Shown one piece after another: positions 52,658 to 61,783 of a stretch of 64,000 nucleotides of DNA (position 1 is its first letter; each line of letters begins with the position of its first letter). The position numbers and the translations under genes are program-made. The DNA lies in the NCBI RefSeq assembly GCF_039522365.1, contig NZ_BAAADJ010000021.1, forward strand, positions 25,584 to 89,583, written 5' to 3'. The notes under the pieces are model-generated. The model did no database searches. It was not told the origin of the DNA and saw only the letters and a list, made by a program, of their open reading frames with translations. Origin of the DNA: Bacillus carboniphilus (GTDB lineage Bacteria; Bacillota; Bacilli; Bacillales; JC228).

Positions 52658-53506
52658 CCTTAATAACGGCATGGAGCAGCATCTAAAGGAGCCACCTGAT
52701 TTGATAATCTCCGTAATATCCACCTCAATAATTTCAAAGCCTCTATTTCGAAGCTCCATATTTACTAATTTATTGACCGGTAGGCTAATGATTTTCTTGT
52801 TTCCGATAGATAGTATATTTGTCCCTAAACGGAATTGTTCTTTTTCCGTTACTTCAATTAAATTGTATCTAGATGATAAAAGATCGATTTCTTTCTTTGT
52901 GAAAGCTCCTGGGAAAAATAAAGCTTCATTTGGTGATATGATATTAAAAACACAATCTAAATGGAGATATTTTTCAGTGAACGGGACGGCTACTACTTCA
53001 TAGTCAGAAATAAGACTTTGTAAATGCTGAATAGATTCAATATTCGTCCGGTTACTAAGGCCAATATAGATCGTATTTCTATCTATAATAACGTCCCCGC
53101 CCTCTATGTGGTCACCTACAAGGTTATAGTATGATATTTCTTCGTCTTCTAACCATTTCTTAAGACTTTGTTCTTCACCTTTACGGACATCGTGAGCCAT
53201 CTCTGCAACAAAGGTCGTTTGACCGAGCGTAAAGCCAATGTCTCTTGTAAAAACCTGTTCAGGAAATTTTTCATCGGGTGGTAATAGGACAACATCAATC
53301 CCTTGGCTCTTCAGTGTAGCGACAAAATCTTGATGCTGCCTCATCGCTTTCTCTATATGTATTCCTTCATTTTCAAATTGTTTCTGTGTATCATTTATGA
53401 CTTGGCGAATTCTCATGTATTTAGGTTCACACAGAATTACGCGTTTAAGTACATCATACTCACTGTTACAAAAAGTTTTTGTAGCCTGAATGTTTTGATT
53501 AGACAT
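52640..53506 (-). CDS. DDAH/arginine deiminase-family hydrolase
   Basis: A 288-residue enzyme of the guanidino-modifying pentein fold. The active site pieces are EGGDVIID (Asp/Glu), LHLDCVFNII (His) and SGGSFRCCSMPLLR (Cys nucleophile, about residue 278). It resembles dimethylarginine dimethylaminohydrolase and B. subtilis YkgA. It would hydrolyse arginine or a methylated arginine to citrulline; no other arginine genes are near. AAAGGAGGAGAATA precedes the ATG. Confidence 0.88.
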   Translation of the reverse strand: MSNQNIQATKTFCNSEYDVLKRVILCEPKYMRIRQVINDTQKQFENEGIHIEKAMRQHQDFVATLKSQGIDVVLLPPDEKFPEQVFTRDIGFTLGQTTFVAEMAHDVRKGEEQSLKKWLEDEEISYYNLVGDHIEGGDVIIDRNTIYIGLSNRTNIESIQHLQSLISDYEVVAVPFTEKYLHLDCVFNIISPNEALFFPGAFTKKEIDLLSSRYNLIEVTEKEQFRLGTNILSIGNKKIISLPVNKLVNMELRNRGFEIIEVDITEIIKSGGSFRCCSMPLLRENSSV

Positions 53507-53674
53507 TTATTCTCCTCCTTTTTCGCTACTATAGATGTAGTATGAGTTATTTCTTAGTATTGGATACCAACCTCTCGATGATAAGTAATTGTTATGGAAA
53601 AATATAAAATATAGATAATTTACTTATAAGAATATTGAAATAAACTAAAAGTAACAAAAGAAAGAAGGGATACT

Positions 53675-54475
53675 ATGGGGATGGATTTTCATGACCAAAA
53701 GAACAGCCACTCTTATGCAACTAGATCGGCTGATAGTCAATGGAAAAGACAATTAGAAAGTATTTTGGATGTAAAGGGCAAGAAAATACTCGATATTGGC
53801 TGTGGAGGGGGAATCTATTCAAAGGCGCTAGCTGAACTAGGTGCTGTAAGCGTTACCGGAATTGATTTTTCACAGAAGATGTTATCTGTAGCAAAGCAAA
53901 ATTGTAAAGATTATAGGAACATAACTTTCAGGACTGGAAGAGCTGAACGTACGGAAATGAAACCTTTGGAATATGACATTATTTTAGAACGGGCTGTCAT
54001 TCATCATCTTGATGAATTAAGGTCCAATTTTAATGAAGCCTTTAGAGTCCTAAAACCAAATGGAGTGTTTATTATACAGGATAGAACGCCAGATGATTGC
54101 CTACTAGACGGTACTAATGAGCATATTAGGGGCTATTTTTTTGAAAAGTTTCCTAAGCTCATTCAAAAAGAAATAAATAGAAGGCATGAAAGCCCTCTAG
54201 TGATGGCAGAGCTTAAAGAAGCAGGATTCGTGGTTATTACAGAAAATAAATTCTGGGAAACTCGTAAGGAATATACGACCTTTAAGCAACTTGAGATGGA
54301 TTTATTAAAGAGAACTGGAAGATCTATCTTACATGAACTAAGTGACAATGAGCTTAATGAATTGATAAAATTTATTGAAGAAAAACTTAAGTTTAGAAGT
54401 GGATCCAAAATAACAGAAAAAGACAGGTGGACCATTTGGGTTGCCACGAAAAGGGAGAATTATGTTGGCGAATGA
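53675..54475 (+). CDS. Class I SAM-dependent methyltransferase
   Basis: A 266-residue Methyltransf_11-type enzyme. The SAM-binding motif is KILDIGCGGGIYSKALAELG (about residue 37), followed by TGIDFSQKML and ILERAVIHHL. The substrate is unknown. The start may be ATG 53675 or ATG 53681, after AAAGAAGGG. It overlaps the next gene by 14 bases. Confidence 0.9.
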   Translation: MGMDFHDQKNSHSYATRSADSQWKRQLESILDVKGKKILDIGCGGGIYSKALAELGAVSVTGIDFSQKMLSVAKQNCKDYRNITFRTGRAERTEMKPLEYDIILERAVIHHLDELRSNFNEAFRVLKPNGVFIIQDRTPDDCLLDGTNEHIRGYFFEKFPKLIQKEINRRHESPLVMAELKEAGFVVITENKFWETRKEYTTFKQLEMDLLKRTGRSILHELSDNELNELIKFIEEKLKFRSGSKITEKDRWTIWVATKRENYVGE

Positions 54476-55370
54476 AGAAGTCATTCTACAAGAAAAAGTA
54501 AAAGCAGTCATAATCAAGGAGTTTGGATGGAATGTTTGTGAAATAAAAATTCATGGGAGGGGCGTACAAAATATTGTCCTAATGGTGGAGGAACAAGATA
54601 TGGGCCGCTTTGCCGTTCGCGTCCCATATCCTGAAGATCGACAACAGTTCCCAAATAGGGAGCGAGATCGCTCTCTGTTATTGAAAGAAGCAGACATCAC
54701 CAATTACTGTTCAAGGTTTAATATTCCTGTTCCAAAAGTTCATCATACGTTTCTCAGTGATGAATTAGACTTTATCATCGTGGATTTTATTGAGGGGGAC
54801 CCTACAAAAATTTCTCACAAATCGATTGGAGAAATGGTTCAGAAAATTCATCGTATTCCGGTAGAACCATTATTTATTAGAAACCAAGGGGAAAGAACTA
54901 TATACGATTACATGGCCAACAGAATTGCAGAGAGAGTGAAGTTCGTAAAACCAATTATCGACATTAGCTCATGTATTCCAAACCGCAACGAAATAGAACA
55001 GATTTTAGCTATACCTACAAATAACAAGGAGTCATTACTCCATTTAGATGTACGGCCTCCCAACTTAATCAGTAAAAAGGGAGAAATAGGGGCTATACTT
55101 GACTGGGATAATGCTTTAAAAGGAGACCCAGTTCTCGAGTTAATGAGAGTTGAGGAGTCAATGGAATTAGATTTCAAGGAATTCATGAAAGGATATACAG
55201 ATTATTCTTTGCTAAATGAAACACCGATGATTGTACAGAATCTTTATAGGTTAGATACAGCTCTAATGTTAACCATTTTGTTTGAGCAAGTTCTGAAAAA
55301 TCAGATGAAAAGTGAGTACTATCAAAATAGATTGAAGTTCCTTTCCCTTCAGGTTGCAAAAGAAGTCTAG
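54462..55370 (+). CDS. Aminoglycoside phosphotransferase-family kinase
   Basis: A 302-residue APH/choline-kinase-fold protein. The catalytic loop is LLHLDVRPPN (the Asp and Asn correspond to the HxDxxxxN motif) and the metal Asp lies in AILDWDNALKGDP. FIIVDFIEGDP marks the hinge. Such kinases act on aminoglycosides, other antibiotics or small metabolites; no resistance claim can be made from this alone. Start ATG 54462 follows AAAGGGAG. It is coupled to the methyltransferase upstream. Confidence 0.86.
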   Translation: MLANEEVILQEKVKAVIIKEFGWNVCEIKIHGRGVQNIVLMVEEQDMGRFAVRVPYPEDRQQFPNRERDRSLLLKEADITNYCSRFNIPVPKVHHTFLSDELDFIIVDFIEGDPTKISHKSIGEMVQKIHRIPVEPLFIRNQGERTIYDYMANRIAERVKFVKPIIDISSCIPNRNEIEQILAIPTNNKESLLHLDVRPPNLISKKGEIGAILDWDNALKGDPVLELMRVEESMELDFKEFMKGYTDYSLLNETPMIVQNLYRLDTALMLTILFEQVLKNQMKSEYYQNRLKFLSLQVAKEV

Positions 55371-55427
55371 CGGTTACCAAATTCTTCTGGTAAAATCTAT
55401 ATAATTTACAAATGAGGGGTTTTTGAT

Positions 55428-55952
55428 GTGGGGGAGAATGTTGTTTTAGTAAAACCAAATGTTGATTTAAGAGAGGAATATCTTTCTTTTTACAAGGAAT
55501 GGAAAGAAAGCGGGGAAACGATGGTTCCTTGGGTAATAAGTAAAGATCCAACGGACTTCCTAGGAATGGTAAAAGATTTATTAGCACAGGAAAAAGGTGA
55601 GAATCTCCCAGAAGGATGGGTACCTGATTCTACGTATTGGTTAGTAAATGATTCACGTAAAATATTGGGGGCTGTCAATATAAGGCATGGGTTAACCGAA
55701 GCCCTAAAAAACAGTGGTGGTCATATTGGATATGGGATTCGACCTTCAGAAAGAAGGAAAGGGTTTGCTACCAAACTACTGTCTCTAGCTTTGGAAAAAA
55801 TAGAAGAGCTTGGCGTAAAGAAGGTTCTAGTGGTTTGTGACGAAGATAATATTGCTTCTGCTAAAACTATATTGAACAACGGTGGAGTACCTGACATCGA
55901 CTATGTCGAGGAAGACGGAAATGTCATTAAGCGTTTTTGGATTAACATCTAA
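55428..55952 (+). CDS. GNAT family N-acetyltransferase
   Basis: A 174-residue GNAT enzyme. GYGIRPSERRKGFATKLLSL (about residue 101) is the acetyl-CoA loop. The N-terminus DLREEYLSFYKEWKESGE is typical of the GNAT group often annotated as YkwB/YjcK-like. The substrate is unknown. Start is GTG 55428 after GAGGGG. It is probably part of the unit with the methyltransferase and kinase. Confidence 0.85.
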   Translation: MGENVVLVKPNVDLREEYLSFYKEWKESGETMVPWVISKDPTDFLGMVKDLLAQEKGENLPEGWVPDSTYWLVNDSRKILGAVNIRHGLTEALKNSGGHIGYGIRPSERRKGFATKLLSLALEKIEELGVKKVLVVCDEDNIASAKTILNNGGVPDIDYVEEDGNVIKRFWINI

Positions 55953-55965
55953 TGGATTTCAATAA

Positions 55966-56005
55966 AAACTGACAGGACTTGGTAAAATTGGTCCTGTCTT
56001 TTATT
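55966..56005 (+). terminator. Terminator of the MT/APH/GNAT unit
   Basis: A perfect 8-bp stem, GACAGGAC (55971-55978) with GTCCTGTC (55991-55998), then a T-rich tail. Confidence 0.88.
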
Positions 56006-56170
56006 TACTTTGTTAGTCGACATAATAAAACTATTGTTAACAAATGACGATAAAACAGTTACCTTTACTCCGCTCTAGGAAACAATATTCATAAAATCTT
56101 GTCTTATATAAAGGCGGAGGTGCATAGAATGTACAAGCTAATTCTTACATAAGAGGTCTGGGGTGGATGA

Positions 56171-56803
56171 ATGAGTATTACTGTCTTTATTAGTTATATT
56201 TTTTTAGGGCTAACTCTAGCTGCACCGATTGGTCCAGTAAATTCTGTTCGATTAGATAAAGGAATCAAGAACGGTTTTTGGCATGCATGGATTGTGGGAG
56301 TAGGATCGATGATTGCAGATGCTATTTTCATGCTACTAGTCTACTTAGGTGTTGTGCACTTTATAGATGCCACTCCGGTGCAAACATTTCTGTGGTTATT
56401 TGGAGCTTTTGTCCTCATTTACAGTGGAGTCGAAAGTATAGTAGGTGCACAAAAATTAACGTTGAATGATAGTCGCGAGAAGGAATCGTTATTTAAATGT
56501 TTTTTTTCAGGATTTATCATGTCCATTTCAAGTCCCTTATCCATTTTATTTTGGCTGGGGATATATGGATCCGTTCTAGCTAAGACTGCTGTTTCATACG
56601 GGACAAGCGAACTGTTAATTTACAGTTCTATGATTTTTTTAGGTCTAACTCTATGGGACATCTTTGTCGCTGGCTTAACAAGTAGTTTTCGAAGGTTTCT
56701 TACAAATAGAAGCCTAATGGTTATATCCCAGTTATCTGGGCTTTCCTTAATTGGGTTTGGGGTTTACTTTGGTTATCACGGAATACAAGCGTTAATCCAC
56801 TAG
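56171..56803 (+). CDS. LysE family amino acid exporter
   Basis: A 210-residue inner-membrane translocator with six hydrophobic segments. The start (TLAAPIGPVNSVRLDKGIKN) is the LysE/RhtB signature. It probably exports an amino acid or a derivative; the substrate is not evident. GGGGTGG stands just before ATG 56171. Upstream, a seven-codon frame (56129-56152) with a very good ribosome binding site may be a leader peptide. Confidence 0.9.
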   Translation: MSITVFISYIFLGLTLAAPIGPVNSVRLDKGIKNGFWHAWIVGVGSMIADAIFMLLVYLGVVHFIDATPVQTFLWLFGAFVLIYSGVESIVGAQKLTLNDSREKESLFKCFFSGFIMSISSPLSILFWLGIYGSVLAKTAVSYGTSELLIYSSMIFLGLTLWDIFVAGLTSSFRRFLTNRSLMVISQLSGLSLIGFGVYFGYHGIQALIH

Positions 56804-56810
56804 CAACTGA

Positions 56811-56850
56811 AACATTCACTCTTTACAAACGTATAGAGTGAATGTTTTTG
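56811..56850 (+). terminator. Terminator of the LysE gene
   Basis: A 12-bp perfect stem, AACATTCACTCT (56811-56822) with AGAGTGAATGTT (56835-56846), then Ts. Confidence 0.9.
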
Positions 56851-56935
56851 TTGAGAGCATCAGGAATATAGGATATAGTTGGAAAATAATCTGTTCCACA
56901 ATGGGTATATAAGGTAAGTTAAGGAGAGTTGAAGA

Positions 56936-57460
56936 ATGACTTTACTTTTATCATTTGGTTTATGTGGAGTCTTATTTCTACTATATCGTAAAGACTCGTT
57001 ATTTAAGTCGAGAAAAAGGTATCCAAGATTTGTAGAAAAAGTAAAAAATAGAGGATGGTTACAGAGTACTTGGATTTGTGGATTACTCCACTTTTTAATA
57101 AACGCAATTCTTTTTACGATAACTGGGGTTGTTTTATTTTTTGTTACTGTTTATCTAACCGTTCCCTACTTACATATCATCATAATGGTCATAGCCGTTT
57201 TGGCAAGTTTCTATATTTGGGGAATTATACGAGACCTTGGTCCAAGGATAAGGACAGGAAGACTTTTAAGCGGTTTAATTGGAAGCAGTTTTTATTGCTT
57301 GGTAACTTTGTATTTTTTGTATCGATACTTAACTTTGGAGCCGATGTTTCCAGGTGATGATATGTTTATGGCAGCAGTCGGTCTCTTTTTCGGAATGAGT
57401 GTTACTGTTACAGCTTTCTTTTGTAGTTTTATTGTAACAAGTTGGGTGCCCAAAAAATAA
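56936..57460 (+). CDS. Hypothetical membrane protein
   Basis: A 174-residue protein with an N-terminal hydrophobic segment and about four more membrane helices. A charged stretch RKDSLFKSRKRYPRFVEKVK follows the first. GGAGAGTTGAAG precedes ATG 56936. It is a single-gene unit. I do not recognise the family. Confidence 0.65.
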   Translation: MTLLLSFGLCGVLFLLYRKDSLFKSRKRYPRFVEKVKNRGWLQSTWICGLLHFLINAILFTITGVVLFFVTVYLTVPYLHIIIMVIAVLASFYIWGIIRDLGPRIRTGRLLSGLIGSSFYCLVTLYFLYRYLTLEPMFPGDDMFMAAVGLFFGMSVTVTAFFCSFIVTSWVPKK

Positions 57461-57486
57461 ATGCAAAAAAGCAATGAATAATGAAG

Positions 57487-57526
57487 AAAAGGTTTAGGAG
57501 GTAGCAATCCTAAACCTTTTTTTACT
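57487..57526. terminator. Bidirectional terminator
   Basis: A perfect 12-bp stem, AAAAGGTTTAGG (57487-57498) with CCTAAACCTTTT (57509-57520), between convergent genes. Confidence 0.9.
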
Positions 57527-57755
57527 AATCAGACTTTCTTTTATTATTACCAGGAACGTTTGTATTAGGTGCTACTTTTACTAGTTCTGAGCTCAATTCT
57601 TGATCTTTTTTTGCATTGTTATTACGTTGAGCATTTGCCATTTCCACGTTTTGTTCTACCCATTTACTATCATCTCCATTCTGTTCATTTCCATTTGTAG
57701 TATGAGTTGAAAAACCTATATTATTCATTTGCTGAAATTTCGTATTGCGAAACAT
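57525..57755 (-). CDS. Small Asn/Gln-rich protein
   Basis: A 76-residue hydrophilic protein very rich in Asn, Gln and Lys (TTNGNEQNGDDSKWVEQNVE), with no membrane segment or cysteine. Such composition is common in small spore proteins, but no family is recognised. The upstream ribosome binding site is weak. It is divergent from an MFS gene. Confidence 0.5.
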   Translation of the reverse strand: MFRNTKFQQMNNIGFSTHTTNGNEQNGDDSKWVEQNVEMANAQRNNNAKKDQELSSELVKVAPNTNVPGNNKRKSD

Positions 57756-57801
57756 CTAGTTTCAGATTAAAATATAAAAAACAATATAGATGGAGAACAG
57801 C

Positions 57802-59028
57802 ATGAACCGTAAAATTTTACTTTATATGAAGGCTTTTTCTGATTTTGGTATGTTTATGGACACGATTGTCCTTAATGTTGTCGTATATGCTGCTACTGGA
57901 AGCACCGCTTGGTTAGCAGCAACTATGGCAGCAAGAACAATTGGTGGGGTTATTTCAAGTCTTTTTTCAGGAGTTTTGGCTGATCGATATGATCGACGCA
58001 AAATCATGATTATAAGTGACATTGTTCGGGCTCTTATTATTTTATTGCTCATCCCATTTCCCAATCCAGTCATGATTATCGTCGTTTCTTTCTTAATTGG
58101 TTTAATTAGCAGTAGCTTTATGGTGAGCTTTAGTGCTGAGGTACCAAAAATCTTTGGAGAGACCAAAATATTAGAAACGAATAGTTTAATTTCGAGGTTA
58201 ACTTCGGTCAGTCTTGTTGCCGGATTTCTAGGTGCGGGTCTTATTACAGAGTTTCTAGGTTACAAGATAACATTAACTATTGATGCCGCTTCTTATATCC
58301 TTTCAGCATTAGTGTTATTGAAAATAAGATGGGACACTGATGTATCGAAAAAAGTAGAGGTTAACAATACAGTATTACAGAAAGTACAATCGATTTGGAC
58401 TGACATAAAGGAAGTTCATGCCTATCTTTTACTAGCACCCATGATTCTATTTGTTAACGTTGTATTTTTAATGGGTTCCTTTGCTGGGAGCTCTCACAAT
58501 TTAGGTATCCCTTTATTAGCGGAATCTATAAGTTTTGAAAGTCAAAGCTTTTATTATGGGATGATTTGGGCTGTATGGGGAATGGGGTCTATCATTGCTA
58601 CCTTTACTTTACCTAAGCTAACATGGTTAAAGGGTGACAAAGTATACTTTGCATGCTTCATATCAGCCATGTTAATGTCGACTGGATTTATTGTATTTTT
58701 ATCAAGTTCAAACCTTTGGATCATATTTGCTTTTGCAGCGTTTACGGGTGTATTTGATGCAAGCTTTACCACTTTACATGCCACCATTCTGCAGAAGACA
58801 GATAATCATATTCGAGGAAGAATCTTTGGGGTCGGAATGCTATTAAAATCATTGGGCTTTGCTGTCGGATTTATTATTGCTCCTACTCTACTCAAAGTTA
58901 TGGACATGCCACAAATGGTATGGATTCTTCATGGGACGTTGATAACCGTCACCATAGTCATTGTTCTTTTAGCTGGAAAACACTTGTTGAGACTTAAGAA
59001 TGCACAAACCAATGGGATATCACTATAA
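57802..59028 (+). CDS. MFS transporter (MFS_3-like)
   Basis: A 408-residue exporter-like protein with about twelve membrane helices. The A motif after helix 2 is clear (GVLADRYDRRKIMI). The overall pattern resembles the MFS_3/enterobactin-exporter-like group that also includes macrolide exporters such as Mef. The substrate is unknown. I start at ATG 57802, six bases after GGAG; ATG 57790 lies in frame upstream. Confidence 0.87.
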   Translation: MNRKILLYMKAFSDFGMFMDTIVLNVVVYAATGSTAWLAATMAARTIGGVISSLFSGVLADRYDRRKIMIISDIVRALIILLLIPFPNPVMIIVVSFLIGLISSSFMVSFSAEVPKIFGETKILETNSLISRLTSVSLVAGFLGAGLITEFLGYKITLTIDAASYILSALVLLKIRWDTDVSKKVEVNNTVLQKVQSIWTDIKEVHAYLLLAPMILFVNVVFLMGSFAGSSHNLGIPLLAESISFESQSFYYGMIWAVWGMGSIIATFTLPKLTWLKGDKVYFACFISAMLMSTGFIVFLSSSNLWIIFAFAAFTGVFDASFTTLHATILQKTDNHIRGRIFGVGMLLKSLGFAVGFIIAPTLLKVMDMPQMVWILHGTLITVTIVIVLLAGKHLLRLKNAQTNGISL

Positions 59029-59030
59029 GG

Positions 59031-59066
59031 AAAGAGGCTCCTATATGGGGCCTCCTTCTTTTTTTA
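59031..59066 (+). terminator. Terminator of the MFS gene
   Basis: GAGGCTCC (59034-59041) with GGGGCCTC (59047-59054), then a T-rich tail. Confidence 0.82.
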
Positions 59067-59651
59067 GTCAACATTTTTAATTAAGTTATTCATCATTTCT
59101 TCATCCATTGGTCCTATTATTTTCTTTTGGATGACACCATTTGTATCTATGATGTAGCTAGTAGGAATCGTGAAAGCTTGGAATTCTATTCCGATATTCC
59201 CTTCAACATCAAGAGGTACAGTAAATGTTAGTCCATAATCTTCGATAAATTGTTTTATTCTTTCTTCACCTTTATCCAAGTTCGTTAAGTTAACAGCTAC
59301 GATCTCTACTCCCTTGTCCTTGTTTTTTTCATAGAAATTTTGCATGTGGGGCATTTCTGCTTTACAAGGTGGGCACCAAGTAGCCCAGAAGTTTAATATG
59401 ACCTTTTTCCCTCGATAATCAGATAGCCTCATGGCTTCTCCTTCTATAGTAGGGAGTTTGAAATCTGGAGCAGGGCTTCCTTCTTTCACAGCGGCAAGAT
59501 TAGCTCCAGGAATATTTTCTGTATCTTCCTGTTGAACGCCATTTACTGTTTCACCTTCTAAATCATCACCACTCCCAGGATTCCATACGTTTACAATGAA
59601 AACAGCTGCTGCAAGTAGGAGAATGACTCCCGATACAACATTTTTGACCAT
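59064..59651 (-). CDS. TlpA/ResA-like thiol-disulfide oxidoreductase
   Basis: A 195-residue thioredoxin-fold protein held outside the membrane by one N-terminal helix (about residues 5-23). The redox motif is FWATWCPPCKAEMP (Cys about residues 92 and 95). SYIIDTNGVIQ is the cis-Pro-side region of the AhpC-TSA/redoxin family. It would reduce disulfides on exported proteins, drawing electrons from a CcdA-type membrane partner. That partner is the first gene of the same operon. It is the last gene, four bases after the upstream membrane protein. Confidence 0.92.
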   Translation of the reverse strand: MVKNVVSGVILLLAAAVFIVNVWNPGSGDDLEGETVNGVQQEDTENIPGANLAAVKEGSPAPDFKLPTIEGEAMRLSDYRGKKVILNFWATWCPPCKAEMPHMQNFYEKNKDKGVEIVAVNLTNLDKGEERIKQFIEDYGLTFTVPLDVEGNIGIEFQAFTIPTSYIIDTNGVIQKKIIGPMDEEMMNNLIKNVD

Positions 59652-59654
59652 GGT

Positions 59655-60275
59655 TTAGTTCCTCCTATCAAAATAGGTTAGAATGAGCACGGTGATTCCA
59701 ACCCAAACAAATGTCAAACCTTCAATTGTGAAAATGATTCTAAATAGGCTAATAGCTAAAAACTCTAAAAGTGAAAAAATAAGTATTATTTGTGCAGGAG
59801 AGAGCTTCATTCGCTTATTTAGTGAAGTGTAAACCACTATAAAGCTGATTAAAATAAACCCATGTAAGCTTGCCTCACCAAATTGATCTAATATAACACT
59901 ATGAAGAAGCTCATATGAAATAAAAAACAAAATAAATAAATGGATTGCGTCTTTACTAATAGACGGAAAGTTCTTTTTTGCTAAAAAAACAAAATAAATC
60001 GAAAGGGAGAGTAATGCCAATATATGTCCCTTTAAACCTCCATTAAAATAAACGACAGATAGGGGTGTTCGGATAAATATTTCGAAGTGAAATACAATAT
60101 AGCTTAGCTTCCAAACAAGGAAGAATACTAAAAAACCATTCCAATACCAATCTTCTGTTTTTCTTCTAAGTATGAACCGACTAATGGCAGCTGTTACAAT
60201 CAGTGCGATTACTGTTGATATCCAGGTGCTGGGAATTGTCAAATTACCAAAAGCTATATAGTCCACATTTTTCAC
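59655..60275 (-). CDS. Membrane protein in thiol-redox operon
   Basis: A 206-residue protein with about six membrane helices and one charged cytoplasmic stretch (RRKTEDWYWNG). It contains no cysteine. I do not recognise a family with certainty; similar proteins sit beside TlpA-type oxidoreductases in Bacillus. It starts within the OsmC stop (ATGA), so translation is coupled. Confidence 0.7.
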   Translation of the reverse strand: MKNVDYIAFGNLTIPSTWISTVIALIVTAAISRFILRRKTEDWYWNGFLVFFLVWKLSYIVFHFEIFIRTPLSVVYFNGGLKGHILALLSLSIYFVFLAKKNFPSISKDAIHLFILFFISYELLHSVILDQFGEASLHGFILISFIVVYTSLNKRMKLSPAQIILIFSLLEFLAISLFRIIFTIEGLTFVWVGITVLILTYFDRRN

Positions 60276-60676
60276 CGCTTCTCTGGAACCGACTCAATTT
60301 GAAAATCAACATCAATGGTCGAAATAACGGATTGAATCATACCGCAGTTTTTTACTACTAATTGTGCTAATTTTTCAGCTTGGTCAGATGTGATTTCTTG
60401 GCCTGTTTGAATGGAGGCAATGATCGTTATTTGTTCGATTCGGTTTGCTTGTTCTGGGTTTCGCCTGGCAGTTGGTTTCATTTCAATACTAGTAAAAGGA
60501 TATCTTTTTTTGATTAAAATGTTTTTTAACAACGTACCACTGCAGCCAATCAGAGATGAAATAAATAATTCGAAAGGACGATATCCGTGTTTTTCGTCAG
60601 GTGAAATATGAATTTCATCAAAACCTAATGTTCCTTGGATATGTTCATTTTCAACCGTGAATTTCAAGTTAGTCAC
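60272..60676 (-). CDS. OsmC family protein
   Basis: A 134-residue OsmC/Ohr-type protein. The two redox Cys are in SLIGCSGTLLKN (about residue 45) and VKNCGMIQSV (about residue 111), as in organic hydroperoxide reductases. It would detoxify peroxides or carry a thiol-linked group. It lies in the thiol-redox operon between the sensor kinase and the membrane protein. Confidence 0.9.
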   Translation of the reverse strand: MTNLKFTVENEHIQGTLGFDEIHISPDEKHGYRPFELFISSLIGCSGTLLKNILIKKRYPFTSIEMKPTARRNPEQANRIEQITIIASIQTGQEITSDQAEKLAQLVVKNCGMIQSVISTIDVDFQIESVPEKR

Positions 60677-60724
60677 TCCTTTTTTAGATAAGTCTGAGGG
60701 TTGATTGTTAAGGAATGATTAAGA

Positions 60725-61783
60725 CTAAAGTATTAAGGGTAATTCAATCCAAAATGTGTGATCAGTTCCGTTTGTATCTAATCCAATTTCACCATTATGA
60801 GCTTGTACTATACTTTTAGAAATGGCTAACCCAAGGCCAGCTCCACTTGATCTGGTGGTTCTTGATTCTTCCAATCTGTTAAACCTTTCAAAAATTAACT
60901 CTTTTTTCTGAGAATCAATATGTTGTCCTTTGTGTTGGAAGTGGATTCGATAGCTTCGGTCTAGAATTTCTGTTTGAATAGTTAATGATTCGCCAATATT
61001 ATAGTCTAAAATGTTCTGTAGAATATTTGAGAAAACTTGCATTAAACCATCTTTGTTGCCCAGAATAGTGCCATCTTTGATTTCTAGACTTATATTGGAA
61101 AACTCTTTTTCTAACTTTAATTGAAAGCTGGTTAGGGAATCGCTCAGTACTTTATGAATTGATAAATCTTCAAAGTTTCTTTCCGTTTGGTAGAAGTTAT
61201 TACTCCATGTGTTCATTTCCGTAATAAGTTCAACAATTCTTGTGATTCTTCTCGACTCTTCTAACAAAGACCCAAATAGCTCTGGCTTCCCTTCGATTAC
61301 ACCACTCTCCAGTGCCTCCAAATAACCGTTAATATTGGTAAGAGGTGTCCTTAATTCATGGGCTATGTCTTTTAACATTTCATCTCTTTGCTCTTGAACC
61401 GAAAAGAGAGTGTCAGACATAGCATAAAAGCTTTCAGTTAGTTCCTTAAGCTCGCCAGACCCTTGTTTTTCCACTCTAATTGGCTTTTTTCCTTCTTTTA
61501 TCAATTGGGTGGCTAATGATAAATCCTGAATAGGACGGAGTATTTTTTTTACTGTTATAAAATGAAAAAAGCCAACAATTAAAAAGGTGAAAATGCTAAT
61601 TGTCCACAGAAATTGATTCAGGGTTTGTACAAGCTCTTGTCCCGTTACTTGTTCTGTATTTACCAAAAAGCAGGCGTAATCTTTAACAGACAAGCCTGCA
61701 AGTAATATAACTACGAAAATAACGAATCCATTTAAAATAACGAATTTCGAAAGGAGATTCGGCAGTTTATGAAAGAACCTCAA
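60725..61783 (-). CDS. Sensor histidine kinase
   Basis: A 352-residue two-helix membrane kinase. The first helix spans about residues 14-33 and the second about 59-79. The external loop between them is only about 25 residues and holds a single Cys (KDYACFLVN). A HAMP domain, then the phospho-acceptor His (DIAHELRTPLTNINGY), the N box (VFSNILQNIL) and the G box (GAGLGLAISKSIV) follow. Start is TTG 61783 behind GGAATGGGG; an upstream ATG (61822) lacks a ribosome binding site. It overlaps the response regulator by 17 bases. Confidence 0.92.
   Translation of the reverse strand: MRFFHKLPNLLSKFVILNGFVIFVVILLAGLSVKDYACFLVNTEQVTGQELVQTLNQFLWTISIFTFLIVGFFHFITVKKILRPIQDLSLATQLIKEGKKPIRVEKQGSGELKELTESFYAMSDTLFSVQEQRDEMLKDIAHELRTPLTNINGYLEALESGVIEGKPELFGSLLEESRRITRIVELITEMNTWSNNFYQTERNFEDLSIHKVLSDSLTSFQLKLEKEFSNISLEIKDGTILGNKDGLMQVFSNILQNILDYNIGESLTIQTEILDRSYRIHFQHKGQHIDSQKKELIFERFNRLEESRTTRSSGAGLGLAISKSIVQAHNGEIGLDTNGTDHTFWIELPLIL

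Noticed and set aside
54462-55370. Aminoglycoside resistance gene
   Set aside because: The kinase fold is shared by many metabolic enzymes. No known resistance subfamily can be named from the motifs.
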